From Cyclobacteriaceae bacterium (GTDB lineage Bacteria; Bacteroidota; Bacteroidia; Cytophagales; Cyclobacteriaceae), in assembly GCA_028285685.1 (NCBI GenBank), contig JANQOR010000038.1, forward strand, positions 454,028 through 518,027: DNA of 64,000 bases. Direction: 5' to 3'. Positions 1 through 9,368 of the stretch are shown here, piece by piece. Made by a program: the position numbers and the translations under genes. The notes beneath the pieces are model-generated. The model was not told the origin of the DNA. It did no database searches and worked only from the letters and a program-made list of their open reading frames with translations. Position 1 is the stretch's first letter. The number at the start of each line of letters is the position of its first letter.

Positions 1-1
1 A

Positions 2-1984
2 GCATTAGAAGCACCATACTCATTGGTTTTGACCGAGGAAACCGCGAAGAAACTCTTCAAGGATAAAAATCCTGTTGGTGAAATTGTCACTTCAGGTGAT
101 GAGAGTTACACAATCACCGGGGTGATGGAGAACATACCTAGAAACTCTCATATTCAATTTGAGGCGTTGGCCTCATTTGAGACGCTTGATAGCAAAAACA
201 GAAATCTCGAAGGCACCACTCTTTATAATTGGAGCAGCATATGGCAAAACCATGTATACCTCGTTTTGCCAAAAGGGGAAAGTCCGGACAGGATCAATGG
301 AGCATTGGTGGAGATTGCAGATGTAGAAAATGCTAAAACCGATAGGTACACCATCAATCACAAGTTAGAAAACATCCTTAAGATCGTTCCTGGGGAGGAA
401 ATGTCCAATCAGATTGGGCCAAGTATGGCGTGGATTGGTATTTGGCAATTGGTGCTTTTGACACTATTTGTGATTGTTTCCGCATGCTTCAATTATACCA
501 ATCTATCCATCGCCAGATCGCTGCGTCGCGCAAAAGAGGTAGGAGTAAGAAAAGTGGTAGGAGCTAGTCGAAAGCAGGTTTTTACCCAATTCATCTTTGA
601 AGCGGTTATCGTTTCGGTGGTGTCATTGTTCATTTCATACATACTCTTTTTATTATTTAGACCAGGTTTTAAGGAACTATTCCTGGAAAATGGCATGCTG
701 TCACTCGAATTCGAATGGATTTACGGACTGTATTTTCTTGCATTCGCACTTTTGATAGGACTTGTTGCGGGAGTTTTGCCTTCAATTTTCCTATCGAAAT
801 TGAAAGCCATTTCCATTTTCAGAGATGCATCTTCCATAAAGCTTTTGAAAGGTGTGAATTTGAGAAAGGTGCTAATCGTTATTCAGTTCACTATTTCCAT
901 TTTTCTGATCATTGGCTCAACAATCGCATATCGACAATACAAATTTGCCCTGAACTTCGAACTGGGATTTGAGACTGAAAACGTCCTTAACCTTTCGCTT
1001 CAAAATAATGATTCGAAGGTCTTAAAAGCTGAAATTGAAAAACTTCCTGAGGTTTCAAAAATCTCGAGGTCTGGGATGATTCCAAACACGGGTGAAGTTT
1101 GGGCAGAGCGGTTTAAGTACAATGATCCACTGGATTCCGTTGAGGCTTATGTGAATTTTACGGACAAGAACTACTTCGACCTCCATCAATACGAGTTTGT
1201 TGCCGGTGGCACTTTCCCATTCGATCAGGAAGAAGGAGACGCAAAATTTGTGATTATCGATGAATTGATGCGGAAGCGATTCAATTTTGAGACTCCCGAA
1301 AGTGCTATTGGGGAAACGTTAACAATAGTGAGTGAAAGGGATAATCCGAAGGTTGAGATTGCTGGCGTAGTAAGCGAATTCCAATACGTCAAAGTTCACA
1401 ACGAACCTGAGCCATGTGCGGTCATTCAAGGCACTCCTGAGGATTACCGACACCTCAATCTGCTAGTCCAAACCGTGGATCCGATAGCCCTGATGGACAA
1501 GCTGGAGAGCATTTGGAGTAGTATTGACAAGGTACATACGTTTGAGGCATTGTTTTATGATGAGCAAATTCAGGAGGCATATGATTCTCAAGCTACTTTG
1601 TTCAAGATTTTTGGATTTCTTGCCTTCTTAGCTATTTCCATAGCTACCATGGGACTATTGGGAATGGCGGTCTTTACTACGGAGACCCGAATCAAAGAAA
1701 TAAGCGTACGCAAAGTAATGGGCGCCACGGTCCGGCACCTGGTTTTTATTTTATCCAAAGGCTTTGTTGTGATGCTCCTTGTTGCTGCCGCAATCGCGAT
1801 TCCGTTGGCTTATCTCTTTTTCAGCGAAATGGTCATGGAGGACTTTGTCAATCGAATCACCATTGGTCCCCTGGAATTACTGTCCGGAGTGGCCTTAGTT
1901 TTCACGATTGGGTTTTTGACGATTAGCTGGCAAACGCGTAAAGCGGCAAGGACCAACCCGGCTGAAATGCTTCGGAACGAATAA
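2..1984 (+). CDS. ABC transporter permease, FtsX/MacB type (5' end cut by window edge)
   Basis: The frame is already open at base 2, so about 660 C-terminal residues are visible and the true start lies left of the window; the TTG at 23 is internal. Seen: the end of a MacB-type periplasmic core domain, a first FtsX membrane block starting near visible residue 140 with the cytoplasmic coupling motif EVGVRKVVGASRKQ, more membrane helices, a second periplasmic domain, and a terminal FtsX block with EISVRKVMGATVRH. This doubled core/FtsX plan (about 780-800 aa) is the usual form of permeases that Bacteroidota carry in tandem arrays; such proteins couple cytoplasmic ATP hydrolysis to export or to periplasmic work. 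It is followed 122 bp later by a paralogue. The substrate cannot be read from sequence and no ATPase gene is adjacent within the window. Confidence 0.9.
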   Translation, partial: ALEAPYSLVLTEETAKKLFKDKNPVGEIVTSGDESYTITGVMENIPRNSHIQFEALASFETLDSKNRNLEGTTLYNWSSIWQNHVYLVLPKGESPDRINGALVEIADVENAKTDRYTINHKLENILKIVPGEEMSNQIGPSMAWIGIWQLVLLTLFVIVSACFNYTNLSIARSLRRAKEVGVRKVVGASRKQVFTQFIFEAVIVSVVSLFISYILFLLFRPGFKELFLENGMLSLEFEWIYGLYFLAFALLIGLVAGVLPSIFLSKLKAISIFRDASSIKLLKGVNLRKVLIVIQFTISIFLIIGSTIAYRQYKFALNFELGFETENVLNLSLQNNDSKVLKAEIEKLPEVSKISRSGMIPNTGEVWAERFKYNDPLDSVEAYVNFTDKNYFDLHQYEFVAGGTFPFDQEEGDAKFVIIDELMRKRFNFETPESAIGETLTIVSERDNPKVEIAGVVSEFQYVKVHNEPEPCAVIQGTPEDYRHLNLLVQTVDPIALMDKLESIWSSIDKVHTFEALFYDEQIQEAYDSQATLFKIFGFLAFLAISIATMGLLGMAVFTTETRIKEISVRKVMGATVRHLVFILSKGFVVMLLVAAAIAIPLAYLFFSEMVMEDFVNRITIGPLELLSGVALVFTIGFLTISWQTRKAARTNPAEMLRNE

Positions 1985-2106
1985 GTTCATTTTCGTACAC
2001 AAGATTGTCCGGTTGGATAGTTGAAATTCCTCCAATAGCGCATTTAAGACCTTTTTTGGGGCTGGCATGGTAATTGGCATTTTGCTAATCACCAAAACCA
2101 ACAACC

Positions 2107-4461
2107 ATGTTACGCAACTATCTACTTGTTTCCTTTCGCAATTTGAAGCGACATCTTACTTATTCGTTCGTCAATATTTTCGGATTGACAATTGGCTTGG
2201 CTTGCACGATGGTTATCGGCATGTGGGTAAAGCAGGAGTTTAGCTATGACAGGCATTTTGAAAAGGTCGACAACATCTACCGTATTGGCGTCAACTTCTT
2301 TAACATCGGAAACATGGCTCGTGCGCCTGAGATCTTAAAGGAGAGATTGACAGACTACTCCACTGTGGAACGCACAACTAATTTGCATCGGCAGGGAGAA
2401 GTAACATTTCTCATCGACGACAAGGAAGTTTTGCTGGATAATGTGTTTAAAACTGATCAGGACTTTTTTAAGTTGTTTTCATATGAATTTTTGAATGGGG
2501 ATCGGTTTAGTGTACTGGAGAATCCTAATGGAGCAGTCATTTCAGACAAGGTTGCTACCAACGTATTTGGAACAACTGACGTGTTGGGAAAAACCTTACA
2601 AATCAAGGATGATTCTAAAATCTATTCCATTGAGGGTGTAGTATCTTCGGACGAGATCACCCACATTCCCGCCGAGATTTGGCTTTCAAAGGGAAACGAA
2701 TCCATTGCAGCGAACTGGACGTCCGCTTCACCACTTTCATACGTCCTTTTGAAGGGCGATCCACAGGCCACGTTGGATATCATTTTGGATGATATAATGC
2801 GGAAGGAAATACACCCAAAGTTGGCGCCGAATGATCCATACGAGGAATTTTATCAAAGCGGGTTCTATCAATTCTTGCCTATCCCGATAAAAAACATTCA
2901 TTTGTACTCCGACTACAAGTTCGAAATCGCCCCCATCGGAAATGCGATGACAACCAAAGTGTTTGCTGGAGTTGCAGTCTTGATCCTATTCCTTGCAAGC
3001 ATCAATTTTATCAATATCTCGACCGCGCGATCAACAGTGAGAGCTAAGGAGGTAGGTATCAGGAAATCCCTTGGAACAAACAGAAGACAGCTTGTAGCTC
3101 AGTTTATTTTGGAATCTATCCTTATCTGCGTGCTAGCAGGGGCACTGGCAATGATGGTTGGTGAATTGTTCCTTACCGGATTTGAGCGATTGACCGGTTT
3201 GGAACTGCTTGAATCTCTCTTCACTAACTCAATTGATGTTTTAATCGTTGCTCTCACAATTATCATGATAGGGTTCGTTGCTGGAGTTTACCCTGCGTTC
3301 TACATCACCAGCTATCAACCTGTAAAAGTCTTAAAGGGAAATATCCATGTTAATGAAAAGGGAATAGTGAGAAATGGATTGGTTCTTTTTCAGTTTGTTA
3401 TTTCCATCAGTTTGCTTGTAGTTTCCCTGTTTGTTTTTAACCAATTGCAGTTCATCCAAAACAAAGACCTGGGGTTTGATCAAAAGAATGTTTTAGTCGT
3501 AGACAATTTCAGACATGTCAGAGATCACCAAGAAGTATTTAGACAAGAACTTTCACAAAACCCAAATGTGTTGGCCGTTAGCGTCAATCATCGTGTGCCT
3601 GCTCAAAATGGATCTTTCGTTTGGAAGTTAACGAAGGATGGCGATGAACAGGACTATTGGTTTCAGCAGTTCACCGGAGATGCAGACATGTTCGAATGCC
3701 TTGGCTTTCGATTGTTGAAAGGACGAACTTTTTCCAATGAAATCGGGACAGACACTTCATCTGTGATCCTCAATGAAACTGCGGTTGCAGAACTGGGATA
3801 TGACGATCCAATTGGAAAAACACTTAATGGCGGTTTTTACACGATCATCGGAGTAGTTAGCGATTTCAACTACGAGACCCTGAAGAATCAGATTACGCCA
3901 CTTGCGTTGGGTTATAGTGAAGAAGGTGGGAGAAATCTGGCAATTAAATTTTCAGGCAATCCTCAGCCGGTGATTGACCAGGTTCATGCGATTTGGGAAC
4001 AGTTTGGTGTAGAAGAAATTCCTTCCTATTACTTCTTGGATGAGAACTTTGGTAAGCTGGTGGAAAAGGAGCGAGTATTATCTAAGGCAGTGTTGATTTT
4101 TACTGTTTTGGCAATGTTCATCTCTTGTCTGGGACTGTATGGTCTTTCCGTATTCACTGCTGAACGAAAGACAAAGGAGATCGGGATAAGGAGAGTTCTT
4201 GGAGCTTCTGTTTTCAACATAGCAAGGTTATTGTCGCGAAATTTTGCAAAACCTATTTTATTGGCCTTTATACTGTCGGTTCCAGTGGCATATTTTGCCG
4301 TGGATGAGTGGCTGGCAAACTATGCCTATCGTGTTGAGATTGGACCATCCTGGTTCCTTATAGGAGGTACTACCGCGCTCGCCATCGGCATTGCTACGAT
4401 CTCCTGGCAGTCCATTAGGTCTGCGCTGAAAAATCCAGTGGTTAGTTTACGGACGGAGTAA
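2107..4461 (+). CDS. ABC transporter permease, FtsX/MacB type
   Basis: A complete 784-residue paralogue of the preceding permease. Seen: N-terminal helix at about 20-42, a MacB-type periplasmic core to about 285, helices near 288-350 enclosing the coupling motif EVGIRKSLGTNRRQ, helices near 378-400 and 423-445, a second periplasmic core, and a C-terminal FtsX block with EIGIRRVLGAS, ending in the motif NPVVSLRTE that is typical of this family. Start is the ATG followed by LRNYLLVSFRNLKR, the normal amphipathic beginning for these proteins. It is an integral inner-membrane protein that needs an ATPase partner such as a LolD/MacB-like subunit; none is next to it. Probably part of an array that continues to the left. 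Function beyond 'ABC permease' is not deducible. Confidence 0.92.
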   Translation: MLRNYLLVSFRNLKRHLTYSFVNIFGLTIGLACTMVIGMWVKQEFSYDRHFEKVDNIYRIGVNFFNIGNMARAPEILKERLTDYSTVERTTNLHRQGEVTFLIDDKEVLLDNVFKTDQDFFKLFSYEFLNGDRFSVLENPNGAVISDKVATNVFGTTDVLGKTLQIKDDSKIYSIEGVVSSDEITHIPAEIWLSKGNESIAANWTSASPLSYVLLKGDPQATLDIILDDIMRKEIHPKLAPNDPYEEFYQSGFYQFLPIPIKNIHLYSDYKFEIAPIGNAMTTKVFAGVAVLILFLASINFINISTARSTVRAKEVGIRKSLGTNRRQLVAQFILESILICVLAGALAMMVGELFLTGFERLTGLELLESLFTNSIDVLIVALTIIMIGFVAGVYPAFYITSYQPVKVLKGNIHVNEKGIVRNGLVLFQFVISISLLVVSLFVFNQLQFIQNKDLGFDQKNVLVVDNFRHVRDHQEVFRQELSQNPNVLAVSVNHRVPAQNGSFVWKLTKDGDEQDYWFQQFTGDADMFECLGFRLLKGRTFSNEIGTDTSSVILNETAVAELGYDDPIGKTLNGGFYTIIGVVSDFNYETLKNQITPLALGYSEEGGRNLAIKFSGNPQPVIDQVHAIWEQFGVEEIPSYYFLDENFGKLVEKERVLSKAVLIFTVLAMFISCLGLYGLSVFTAERKTKEIGIRRVLGASVFNIARLLSRNFAKPILLAFILSVPVAYFAVDEWLANYAYRVEIGPSWFLIGGTTALAIGIATISWQSIRSALKNPVVSLRTE

Positions 4462-4470
4462 GAATCTACC

Positions 4471-5610
4471 TCACTTCATCGCTCCAACAAATTTTTGAGC
4501 CCATTGTAGCCCCGACTTCTCGGCATCAAATCTTCCATTGTTGGAAAGTGCGATAATTGCAAATTCTATTTCAGGAACACAAACAACTACATTGCGATAT
4601 CCGCCAAAACCGCCAGAGTGCCAAAAAACGTCATAGCCCAAAAGTGATCCCTTTAGCCAGCCGTCCATGTAAGTTACTCCTGCCACAGGGCTTTCAAACA
4701 CCTGTTCTACTTGAATGTTGTTGTCTTCAATGTTCTGGAAGTAGTCGATTTCATAGAGGTTTAGGATCCAGCGCTCCAGATCTGCGAGCGTCGAAAATAC
4801 ACCGCTTGATCCATAGGTTTTTTTGTTGAATGGTGCGACGAAACCATTAGGAAATTCAATGCTTTTGTAATCATTCATTAGGAAAACATCGTTTTTGTAG
4901 TTGTACCCTACTGCCGGTCTTAGATCCTTTTTGGGACTTCCTACTGATGAACTATACATATTGAAACTATCGAAGATTACACTACTAAGCATTTCTGGAT
5001 AAGAGGTTCCAGTCAATTTTTCTATAATCGTCGCCAGTAAAATGTAGTTCGCATTGCTGTACTCATATTTTGTGCCAGGAGAAAAATTTAGATTCTTGAC
5101 ACTGTCCATTAGTAACTTAAATACATGATCATTGTCAATGATCGGCTCCCTCCAGGTGATGAACTGGTAATAGTCGGGAATACCAGACTGGTGCAAGAGC
5201 AAGTCTTTAACGGTTACCTGATCCATGTAATTAGGCATATTTGGTAGAAGTGACGGGACCTTCTGTGATAATTGCACCTTGTTTTTTGCGACCAAATCGC
5301 GCACCAATTGGGCAGTCATGGGTTTAGTAACGGAAGCAAGATAAAACGAGGTGGAGGCGGATAGAAGCTCATTGGAGGATAGGTCATCCACACCTTTTAT
5401 ATTTCTTATTTGGACTTGTTGATCACTTATGATAGAAACGGCAATACCTGGATCTATTCGATCGTCAAGTTGTCGGTTAAGTTGCTCATTTAAGTAAGGA
5501 GAGAAGCCAGCGAATGGATTTGGTGATAGCTTCTTAAGCTGGGAATGGACAATAAAAGTGTTTAGTACAACGAGAATTGCGACTAAAGTCAATCGTGAAA
5601 AAAGTCTCAT
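4471..5610 (-). CDS. Serine hydrolase, class C beta-lactamase family
   Basis: A 379-residue secreted penicillin-binding-protein/beta-lactamase fold enzyme (Pfam Beta-lactamase family, PF00144). Seen: signal peptide over residues 1-23 ending VHS-Q, active-site SxxK as SVTK at 93-96, the YxN motif as YSN at 184-186, and the third motif as HSG at 331-333. All three catalytic boxes are intact, so an active periplasmic or surface serine hydrolase is likely. In this family substrates range from D-Ala peptides and beta-lactams to simple esters, and the motifs do not distinguish them; HSG instead of KTG is common in the esterase/peptidase members. It is convergent with the ABC permease (9-bp gap) and lies downstream of an ECF sigma gene on the same strand. 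Confidence 0.9.
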   Translation of the reverse strand: MRLFSRLTLVAILVVLNTFIVHSQLKKLSPNPFAGFSPYLNEQLNRQLDDRIDPGIAVSIISDQQVQIRNIKGVDDLSSNELLSASTSFYLASVTKPMTAQLVRDLVAKNKVQLSQKVPSLLPNMPNYMDQVTVKDLLLHQSGIPDYYQFITWREPIIDNDHVFKLLMDSVKNLNFSPGTKYEYSNANYILLATIIEKLTGTSYPEMLSSVIFDSFNMYSSSVGSPKKDLRPAVGYNYKNDVFLMNDYKSIEFPNGFVAPFNKKTYGSSGVFSTLADLERWILNLYEIDYFQNIEDNNIQVEQVFESPVAGVTYMDGWLKGSLLGYDVFWHSGGFGGYRNVVVCVPEIEFAIIALSNNGRFDAEKSGLQWAQKFVGAMK

Positions 5611-5689
5611 AAAAGTGAGTTAAAAATGGGTCTAAAATCTGTTTTCAGAAGGGATAACTCACCGTTTCCGAAATGGTTACTTCGGGGAA

Positions 5690-6355
5690 CTAGATTTTTT
5701 CCAGCACTCTTTCCACAAGATTGTCACATTTGCTAAACCCGAACTCAAAGAGCTCATTCGTATAGGACAGCTCATAGAGATTCTCCTTGATCATATTTTT
5801 TGCACGATGGAGTCGAACTTTCACGTTGGAATTGGAGAGTTCAGTGCAATCGGCTATTTCAGCGATAGACATTTCTTCTACTTCTCGCATAATGTAGATG
5901 CTTCGATATTTTTCATCAAGGTTGTCGATGGCTTTCTCGAGAATCTCCTTCGCTTCTTTTCGCATGATTTTGTGAGCAGGTCCAGGCTGCTTTTCATCGT
6001 GTAGTTCAATGGTAGTTTTCTCAGAAATACTAAGAATGTCAGTTGTCCTGAGCTTTGTTTTTTGCTTAATTCTTGCCAAAGCCTGGTTGATGCCAATTCG
6101 GATCAACCAGGTGGAGAATTGAGCATCTTGCTTGTACTGCCATAGTTTTTCATAAGCGGTGAGGTAGGTGTCCTGCATGATGTCCTCAATCTCGTTTTGC
6201 TCACTCACGTACCCTCGAATTACTCGAAATAGTTTTTGATTGTTTCGGCGCATCAAAATTTCATACAGCTCTTTTTCTCCGGCAAGAATTCTCCCGATCA
6301 CCTCTTTTTCGGGAATCTTGCTGTACTTAAAATCTGAAATCTTTACGGCCTTCAT
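5690..6355 (-). CDS. RNA polymerase sigma factor, ECF type
   Basis: A 221-residue extracytoplasmic-function sigma-70 factor. Seen: region 2 at about residues 25-100, with the core-binding and -10 recognition stretch around EIEDIMQDTYLTAYEKLW, and region 4 at about 140-192 with the helix-turn-helix MSIAEIADCTELSNSNVKVR. There is no region 3, as expected for ECF factors. The protein runs about 30 residues past region 4 (to 221), a tail of unknown role. No anti-sigma gene is adjacent; it is divergent from a DoxX-like membrane protein across a 104-bp gap holding a GTTACA-N6-TGTAAC dyad. Such pairs are often co-regulated, so the DoxX gene may be its target (inference). Start is the ATG at 6353-6355. 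Confidence 0.92.
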   Translation of the reverse strand: MKAVKISDFKYSKIPEKEVIGRILAGEKELYEILMRRNNQKLFRVIRGYVSEQNEIEDIMQDTYLTAYEKLWQYKQDAQFSTWLIRIGINQALARIKQKTKLRTTDILSISEKTTIELHDEKQPGPAHKIMRKEAKEILEKAIDNLDEKYRSIYIMREVEEMSIAEIADCTELSNSNVKVRLHRAKNMIKENLYELSYTNELFEFGFSKCDNLVERVLEKI

Positions 6356-6393
6356 TGCTCTTCTTTCTTCTTAGAGAGAGATTCTCATAAAAA

Positions 6394-6411
6394 GTTACAC
6401 GATCCTGTAAC
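6394..6411. promoter_or_regulatory. GTTACA-N6-TGTAAC dyad between sigma and DoxX genes
   Basis: Perfect 6-bp inverted repeat with a 6-bp spacer in the 104-bp divergent gap. The right arm read as TGTAACC also resembles the AAC-containing -35 box of ECF-type promoters, with CGTTAT at 6425-6430 as a possible -10. It could be an operator or part of an ECF promoter facing the DoxX gene; neither is demonstrated. Confidence 0.35.
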
Positions 6412-6459
6412 CAAATCCACTTTCCGTTATCCAAACTTCAAAACCAAACAACTTAAACC

Positions 6460-6798
6460 ATGGAAATCAAAGATCTACTGAAGTACACCTATGGTCTTGT
6501 CCCTATTGTTGCTGGCCTGGACAAATTCACAAATATTCTGACGAATTGGGGTCAATATGCGGAAGGAATGGCCGGTATGCTTCCATTTGATATCGGTACT
6601 TTCATGATGATCGTTGGGGTCATTGAAATTGTAGCAGGTGTTCTTGTTTTAATGAAACCCAAGATCGGTTCATTGGTGGTCGCTGGCTGGCTGGTAGCGA
6701 TTGCCTTGGTGTTAATATTCGGTGGCCGCTACCTGGACGTGGCTGTTAGAGACCTTGTGATGGCCATCGGTGCTTATGCACTATCGAAGTTATCCTGA
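6460..6798 (+). CDS. DoxX-like small integral membrane protein
   Basis: A 112-residue hydrophobic protein with about four transmembrane helices, around residues 7-27, 44-64, 68-88 and 92-110. The opening YTYGLVPIVAGLDKF and the GxxEIxAGxLVLxxP pattern after the second helix match the DoxX/DoxD-like membrane protein superfamily. Family members are linked to thiol redox or thiosulfate metabolism in some organisms, but most are uncharacterised and the size here gives no catalytic motif. It is transcribed away from the ECF sigma gene and closed by a strong terminator 37 bp after its stop, so it is a single-gene transcript. Regulation by the neighbouring sigma factor is plausible from position and from the dyad in between. 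Confidence 0.75.
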   Translation: MEIKDLLKYTYGLVPIVAGLDKFTNILTNWGQYAEGMAGMLPFDIGTFMMIVGVIEIVAGVLVLMKPKIGSLVVAGWLVAIALVLIFGGRYLDVAVRDLVMAIGAYALSKLS

Positions 6799-6834
6799 CG
6801 GTTAATCCTTGTTTTGTTAGGTTAATTAATGTGG

Positions 6835-6863
6835 GGCGGTGAAGAGGTTCACCGCCTTTTTTT
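6835..6863 (+). terminator. Rho-independent terminator after DoxX-like gene
   Basis: Perfect 9-bp stem GGCGGTGAA / TTCACCGCC with a GAGG loop, followed by seven T residues. It closes the single-gene DoxX-like unit. Confidence 0.92.
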
Positions 6864-6879
6864 ATGAAAATTTGTTAGC

Positions 6880-7563
6880 TCATAGCCTCTCTGCCATAGA
6901 TATGGTATTTAGAATGATGTGAGCAACAATCAATGGCCAAAGGTTTCTGCCAGTAAGAATATATACCATTCCAAAAACAAGCCCAATTAGACCTGTTGTA
7001 ACTGAGCGTGCTGATAGATCATAAGAATGTCTGAAGCCAAAAATTGCCGCCTGGAACAATACGGCTAGCATAGTGGAAAAGGGAACTTTTGAAAACACTG
7101 TTTCAAATCTATTCAGAGAGAATCCTCTGTCTTGAAGTTCCTCAAGAAACGATTCAATCCACACAAAGACTATGATTGAAAAGAAGAGCGAAATGTTCCC
7201 TTTCAAATAATCGAATCTTGTGTCTGACTTTGAAGATGATTCGGAGGTGAAAAGAAGATCATTTATAAATATTTCGAAAATCATTAATGTGACAATTGTG
7301 CCTACTAGGGTAATAGCTACCATGCCTAACATCTTCAAGAAGCTATCAGGTCTACCCAGTCCCAGATCTTTCCAGGATTGCCCTCTATAGTATAATAGGA
7401 TAGTGGCTACTCCCACAGTTGAGAATGATCTGAATAGCGCATTCCCCCAAAAGCCAATTGCCTCTATGTGGATTATCCTGACTAAAAACATGATAGCAAG
7501 GAAGATGGTTAAGTCCGCAATTGCGCCTAAGTGGCTTGCTTCATTTTTTTTACTGGTTTGCAT
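6880..7563 (-). CDS. CPBP family intramembrane metalloprotease (Abi/Rce1-like)
   Basis: A 227-residue polytopic membrane protein. The three active-site motifs of the CPBP (CAAX protease and bacteriocin-processing) family are visible: EExxxR as EELQDR near residue 141, FxxxH as FGFRH near 174, and HxxxN as HIILN near 215. About six to seven hydrophobic helices surround them. Family members are glutamate-type intramembrane proteases; in bacteria, roles include bacteriocin self-immunity and processing of membrane proteins, but the substrate here is unknown. It stands alone on the minus strand between the DoxX-like terminator and a propeller lipoprotein gene 54 bp upstream. The motif EELQDRG differs slightly from the commoner EExxFRG but keeps both glutamates and the arginine. 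Confidence 0.88.
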   Translation of the reverse strand: MQTSKKNEASHLGAIADLTIFLAIMFLVRIIHIEAIGFWGNALFRSFSTVGVATILLYYRGQSWKDLGLGRPDSFLKMLGMVAITLVGTIVTLMIFEIFINDLLFTSESSSKSDTRFDYLKGNISLFFSIIVFVWIESFLEELQDRGFSLNRFETVFSKVPFSTMLAVLFQAAIFGFRHSYDLSARSVTTGLIGLVFGMVYILTGRNLWPLIVAHIILNTISMAERL

Positions 7564-7617
7564 TAGCTGTTAATTCGTGTTGTCAGGTGTGTCTTTCGTG
7601 CTGGTTTTCCGAAAAAA

Positions 7618-8634
7618 TTAGAACCAATGAATATGGCTAATCTCGATTCCTTCCTCATCCGCCTCAGGAATAAGTAGAAGCTCAGTGTCGGTCTTGGTAG
7701 CGGCATCAAGGGCAACGATTCGATCCGTTCTATTGAAGATTACCTTGCTGAAGTTGCTGCTCCAGTTGGTGTTGAACACATCAACGTATGCTGTGTGTAC
7801 ATATTCAACATCTTCATCTAAGTCCAGAATGTGAAGCTCCCGCTCAATCCAGGCCCTATTCAATACATCAAGGAAGCTAACGTAGCGACCATCTTTCGAA
7901 AAAGTAAGCTCTTTCATCGTCCACTCAGCCAGACCTTGTCGAAGGTGCAAATCTTCATTGAAGATGTCGTAGCTATACAAGTCATCTGCTGTACTATAGA
8001 ATATTTCGTAGCTGCCTGGTCTCCAACCTACGTTTTGGAAATACGGTGCGTCTGTCATAACCTCTTTGAAGACCTCAGCTTCTTTAGCATCATAGACCAG
8101 CAACGTGTTCACATCATTCAACTCATAGGTGATAAGCAAGAATCTGCTATCAGAGGACCATATTGGAATGTGAAAACTATCTATATCAAGTTCTGCGAGT
8201 TCGACACCTAATTCAAGGTCAACTATATGCGTCTTTTCTTGACCCGCCAACTCATAGGCAATAAAACGATGATTATGAGATACTGAAACGATAGCTACCT
8301 CATTGTCAAAGGAGAAAATTTCGCTTTTAGCTAAGGGTTCGGCATCAATGGCGAAAAGAATCTCATCTTCGACGTAGTACAGCAGCTGATCAACCCACTG
8401 CATCGTCCAATCTCTACCAGTAAAATCGAGGAGGACAGATCTTCTTGTCTCATTAGCAGGGTCATACATATATACGGAAACAACTTCCTCTGGCTGTGAA
8501 TGATCCTTGAGGCTATAGGCAAATGCATTGCTAATCTCAAATGGTCCCTGCTCTTCGGTACCAATATCATCCTTGTTGCATGCAGGAAGAAGAAACACTG
8601 CGATAAGCGAAATAACCGGTATTTTCCTTCGCAT
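7618..8634 (-). CDS. Lipoprotein with WD40/TolB-like beta-propeller
   Basis: A 338-residue protein with a lipoprotein signal: basic start MRRK, hydrophobic stretch and lipobox LPAC with Cys19 as the lipidation site. The rest shows regular blocks of four-stranded character with repeated patterns such as WSSDSRFLLI, FSKDGRYVSFLD and WSSNFSKVIFNR, spaced about 40-50 residues; this is the PD40/TolB-like propeller signature. No catalytic motif is visible. Such lipoproteins are usually outer-membrane or periplasmic binding scaffolds. It is followed on the same strand by the CPBP gene with a 54-bp gap, which allows but does not prove a shared transcript. No more specific function can be given. Confidence 0.75.
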   Translation of the reverse strand: MRRKIPVISLIAVFLLPACNKDDIGTEEQGPFEISNAFAYSLKDHSQPEEVVSVYMYDPANETRRSVLLDFTGRDWTMQWVDQLLYYVEDEILFAIDAEPLAKSEIFSFDNEVAIVSVSHNHRFIAYELAGQEKTHIVDLELGVELAELDIDSFHIPIWSSDSRFLLITYELNDVNTLLVYDAKEAEVFKEVMTDAPYFQNVGWRPGSYEIFYSTADDLYSYDIFNEDLHLRQGLAEWTMKELTFSKDGRYVSFLDVLNRAWIERELHILDLDEDVEYVHTAYVDVFNTNWSSNFSKVIFNRTDRIVALDAATKTDTELLLIPEADEEGIEISHIHWF

Positions 8635-8821
8635 TGTAAATGCATTTTAACTTTTCAAGTTGAAATATCGGTAAATAGAATGAAATTAAGTTGTAGAGTA
8701 CTAAGCAATTGACCGTTATGTTCAGCTCATATGGGACAGATGGTTTGGAACAGAATCAGCAGTAACTAATTCGAGTTAAGGTGGCTTTTAGCTTCTTCTT
8801 TTAGTTTTGTTGGCTTGGATG

Positions 8822-9250
8822 TCAATTTGCGAATGTTTCAATCTCTTGAATGTAGGTTGTTGGCAATCCCAGTTGCATTGCAGTCTTAGCCAATTGCCCG
8901 GCGTATTCTTTATTCCGTCCCACTAGTTTTTCTAATGGCAAGTTGTAAACGATCACCTTTTGTGACTCATTGTTAAAGTCGGTGACTATGATTTCTTCGG
9001 GAACATAGTCTGCCACGCTCGATTCTCCATACAGGCTATCCAGCTCTATTTTACTTAAGGCCATTACCGCGCCATATGCTCGTTTATCAGCCGATTTTGT
9101 GAGTGTTGCTCGCTCACCAATATTCAATTTGTAGCCCTCGGCATAGGCGAGCACTGGTTCGGTAGGTCGAAGCTCTTTTTCTCTCAATAGCTTTTTGTCC
9201 ATGAATAGGCCATAAAAAAATACGGGTATCATTTCATTTTCCAAGTGCAT
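8822..9250 (-). CDS. Gamma-glutamylcyclotransferase-like (AIG2/GGCT fold) protein
   Basis: A 142-residue protein beginning with the diagnostic nucleotide-free substrate loop FFYGLFMDKKLL, the equivalent of YGxLxxxxxL in the GGCT/AIG2 fold. A glutamate in LYGESSVADYVPEE falls where the family's catalytic acid is expected, though I cannot place it exactly. Family enzymes cleave gamma-glutamyl amines or peptides to 5-oxoproline, but many small bacterial members have unknown substrates. An alternative start at Met7 (9232) sits just before the fold and is equally plausible. Single-gene neighbourhood: 119-bp gap to the next minus gene upstream. A CTAAGCTA box lies about 25 bp upstream of its start (see findings on leader motifs). 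Confidence 0.72.
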   Translation of the reverse strand: MHLENEMIPVFFYGLFMDKKLLREKELRPTEPVLAYAEGYKLNIGERATLTKSADKRAYGAVMALSKIELDSLYGESSVADYVPEEIIVTDFNNESQKVIVYNLPLEKLVGRNKEYAGQLAKTAMQLGLPTTYIQEIETFAN

Positions 9251-9368
9251 AATGTTACAGATTTATCATCCTGGCTAAGCTACTTAATTCTCAAACTGAT
9301 CTTCTTCTGATAAGCCATCAAAGAGTTCTATTGACACCTTCCAATCGTTTTGAGGAAGCCATTATCAA

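Noticed and set aside
1-4461. The two permeases as the missing permease of the adaptor-ATPase-TolC operon
   Set aside because: They are more than 40 kb away and belong to a tandem array with a different domain plan; a link is possible but not supported by sequence.
5690-6355. A second anti-sigma gene next to the 5690-6355 sigma gene
   Set aside because: Neighbouring frames are a serine hydrolase and a DoxX-like protein; neither has an anti-sigma motif.
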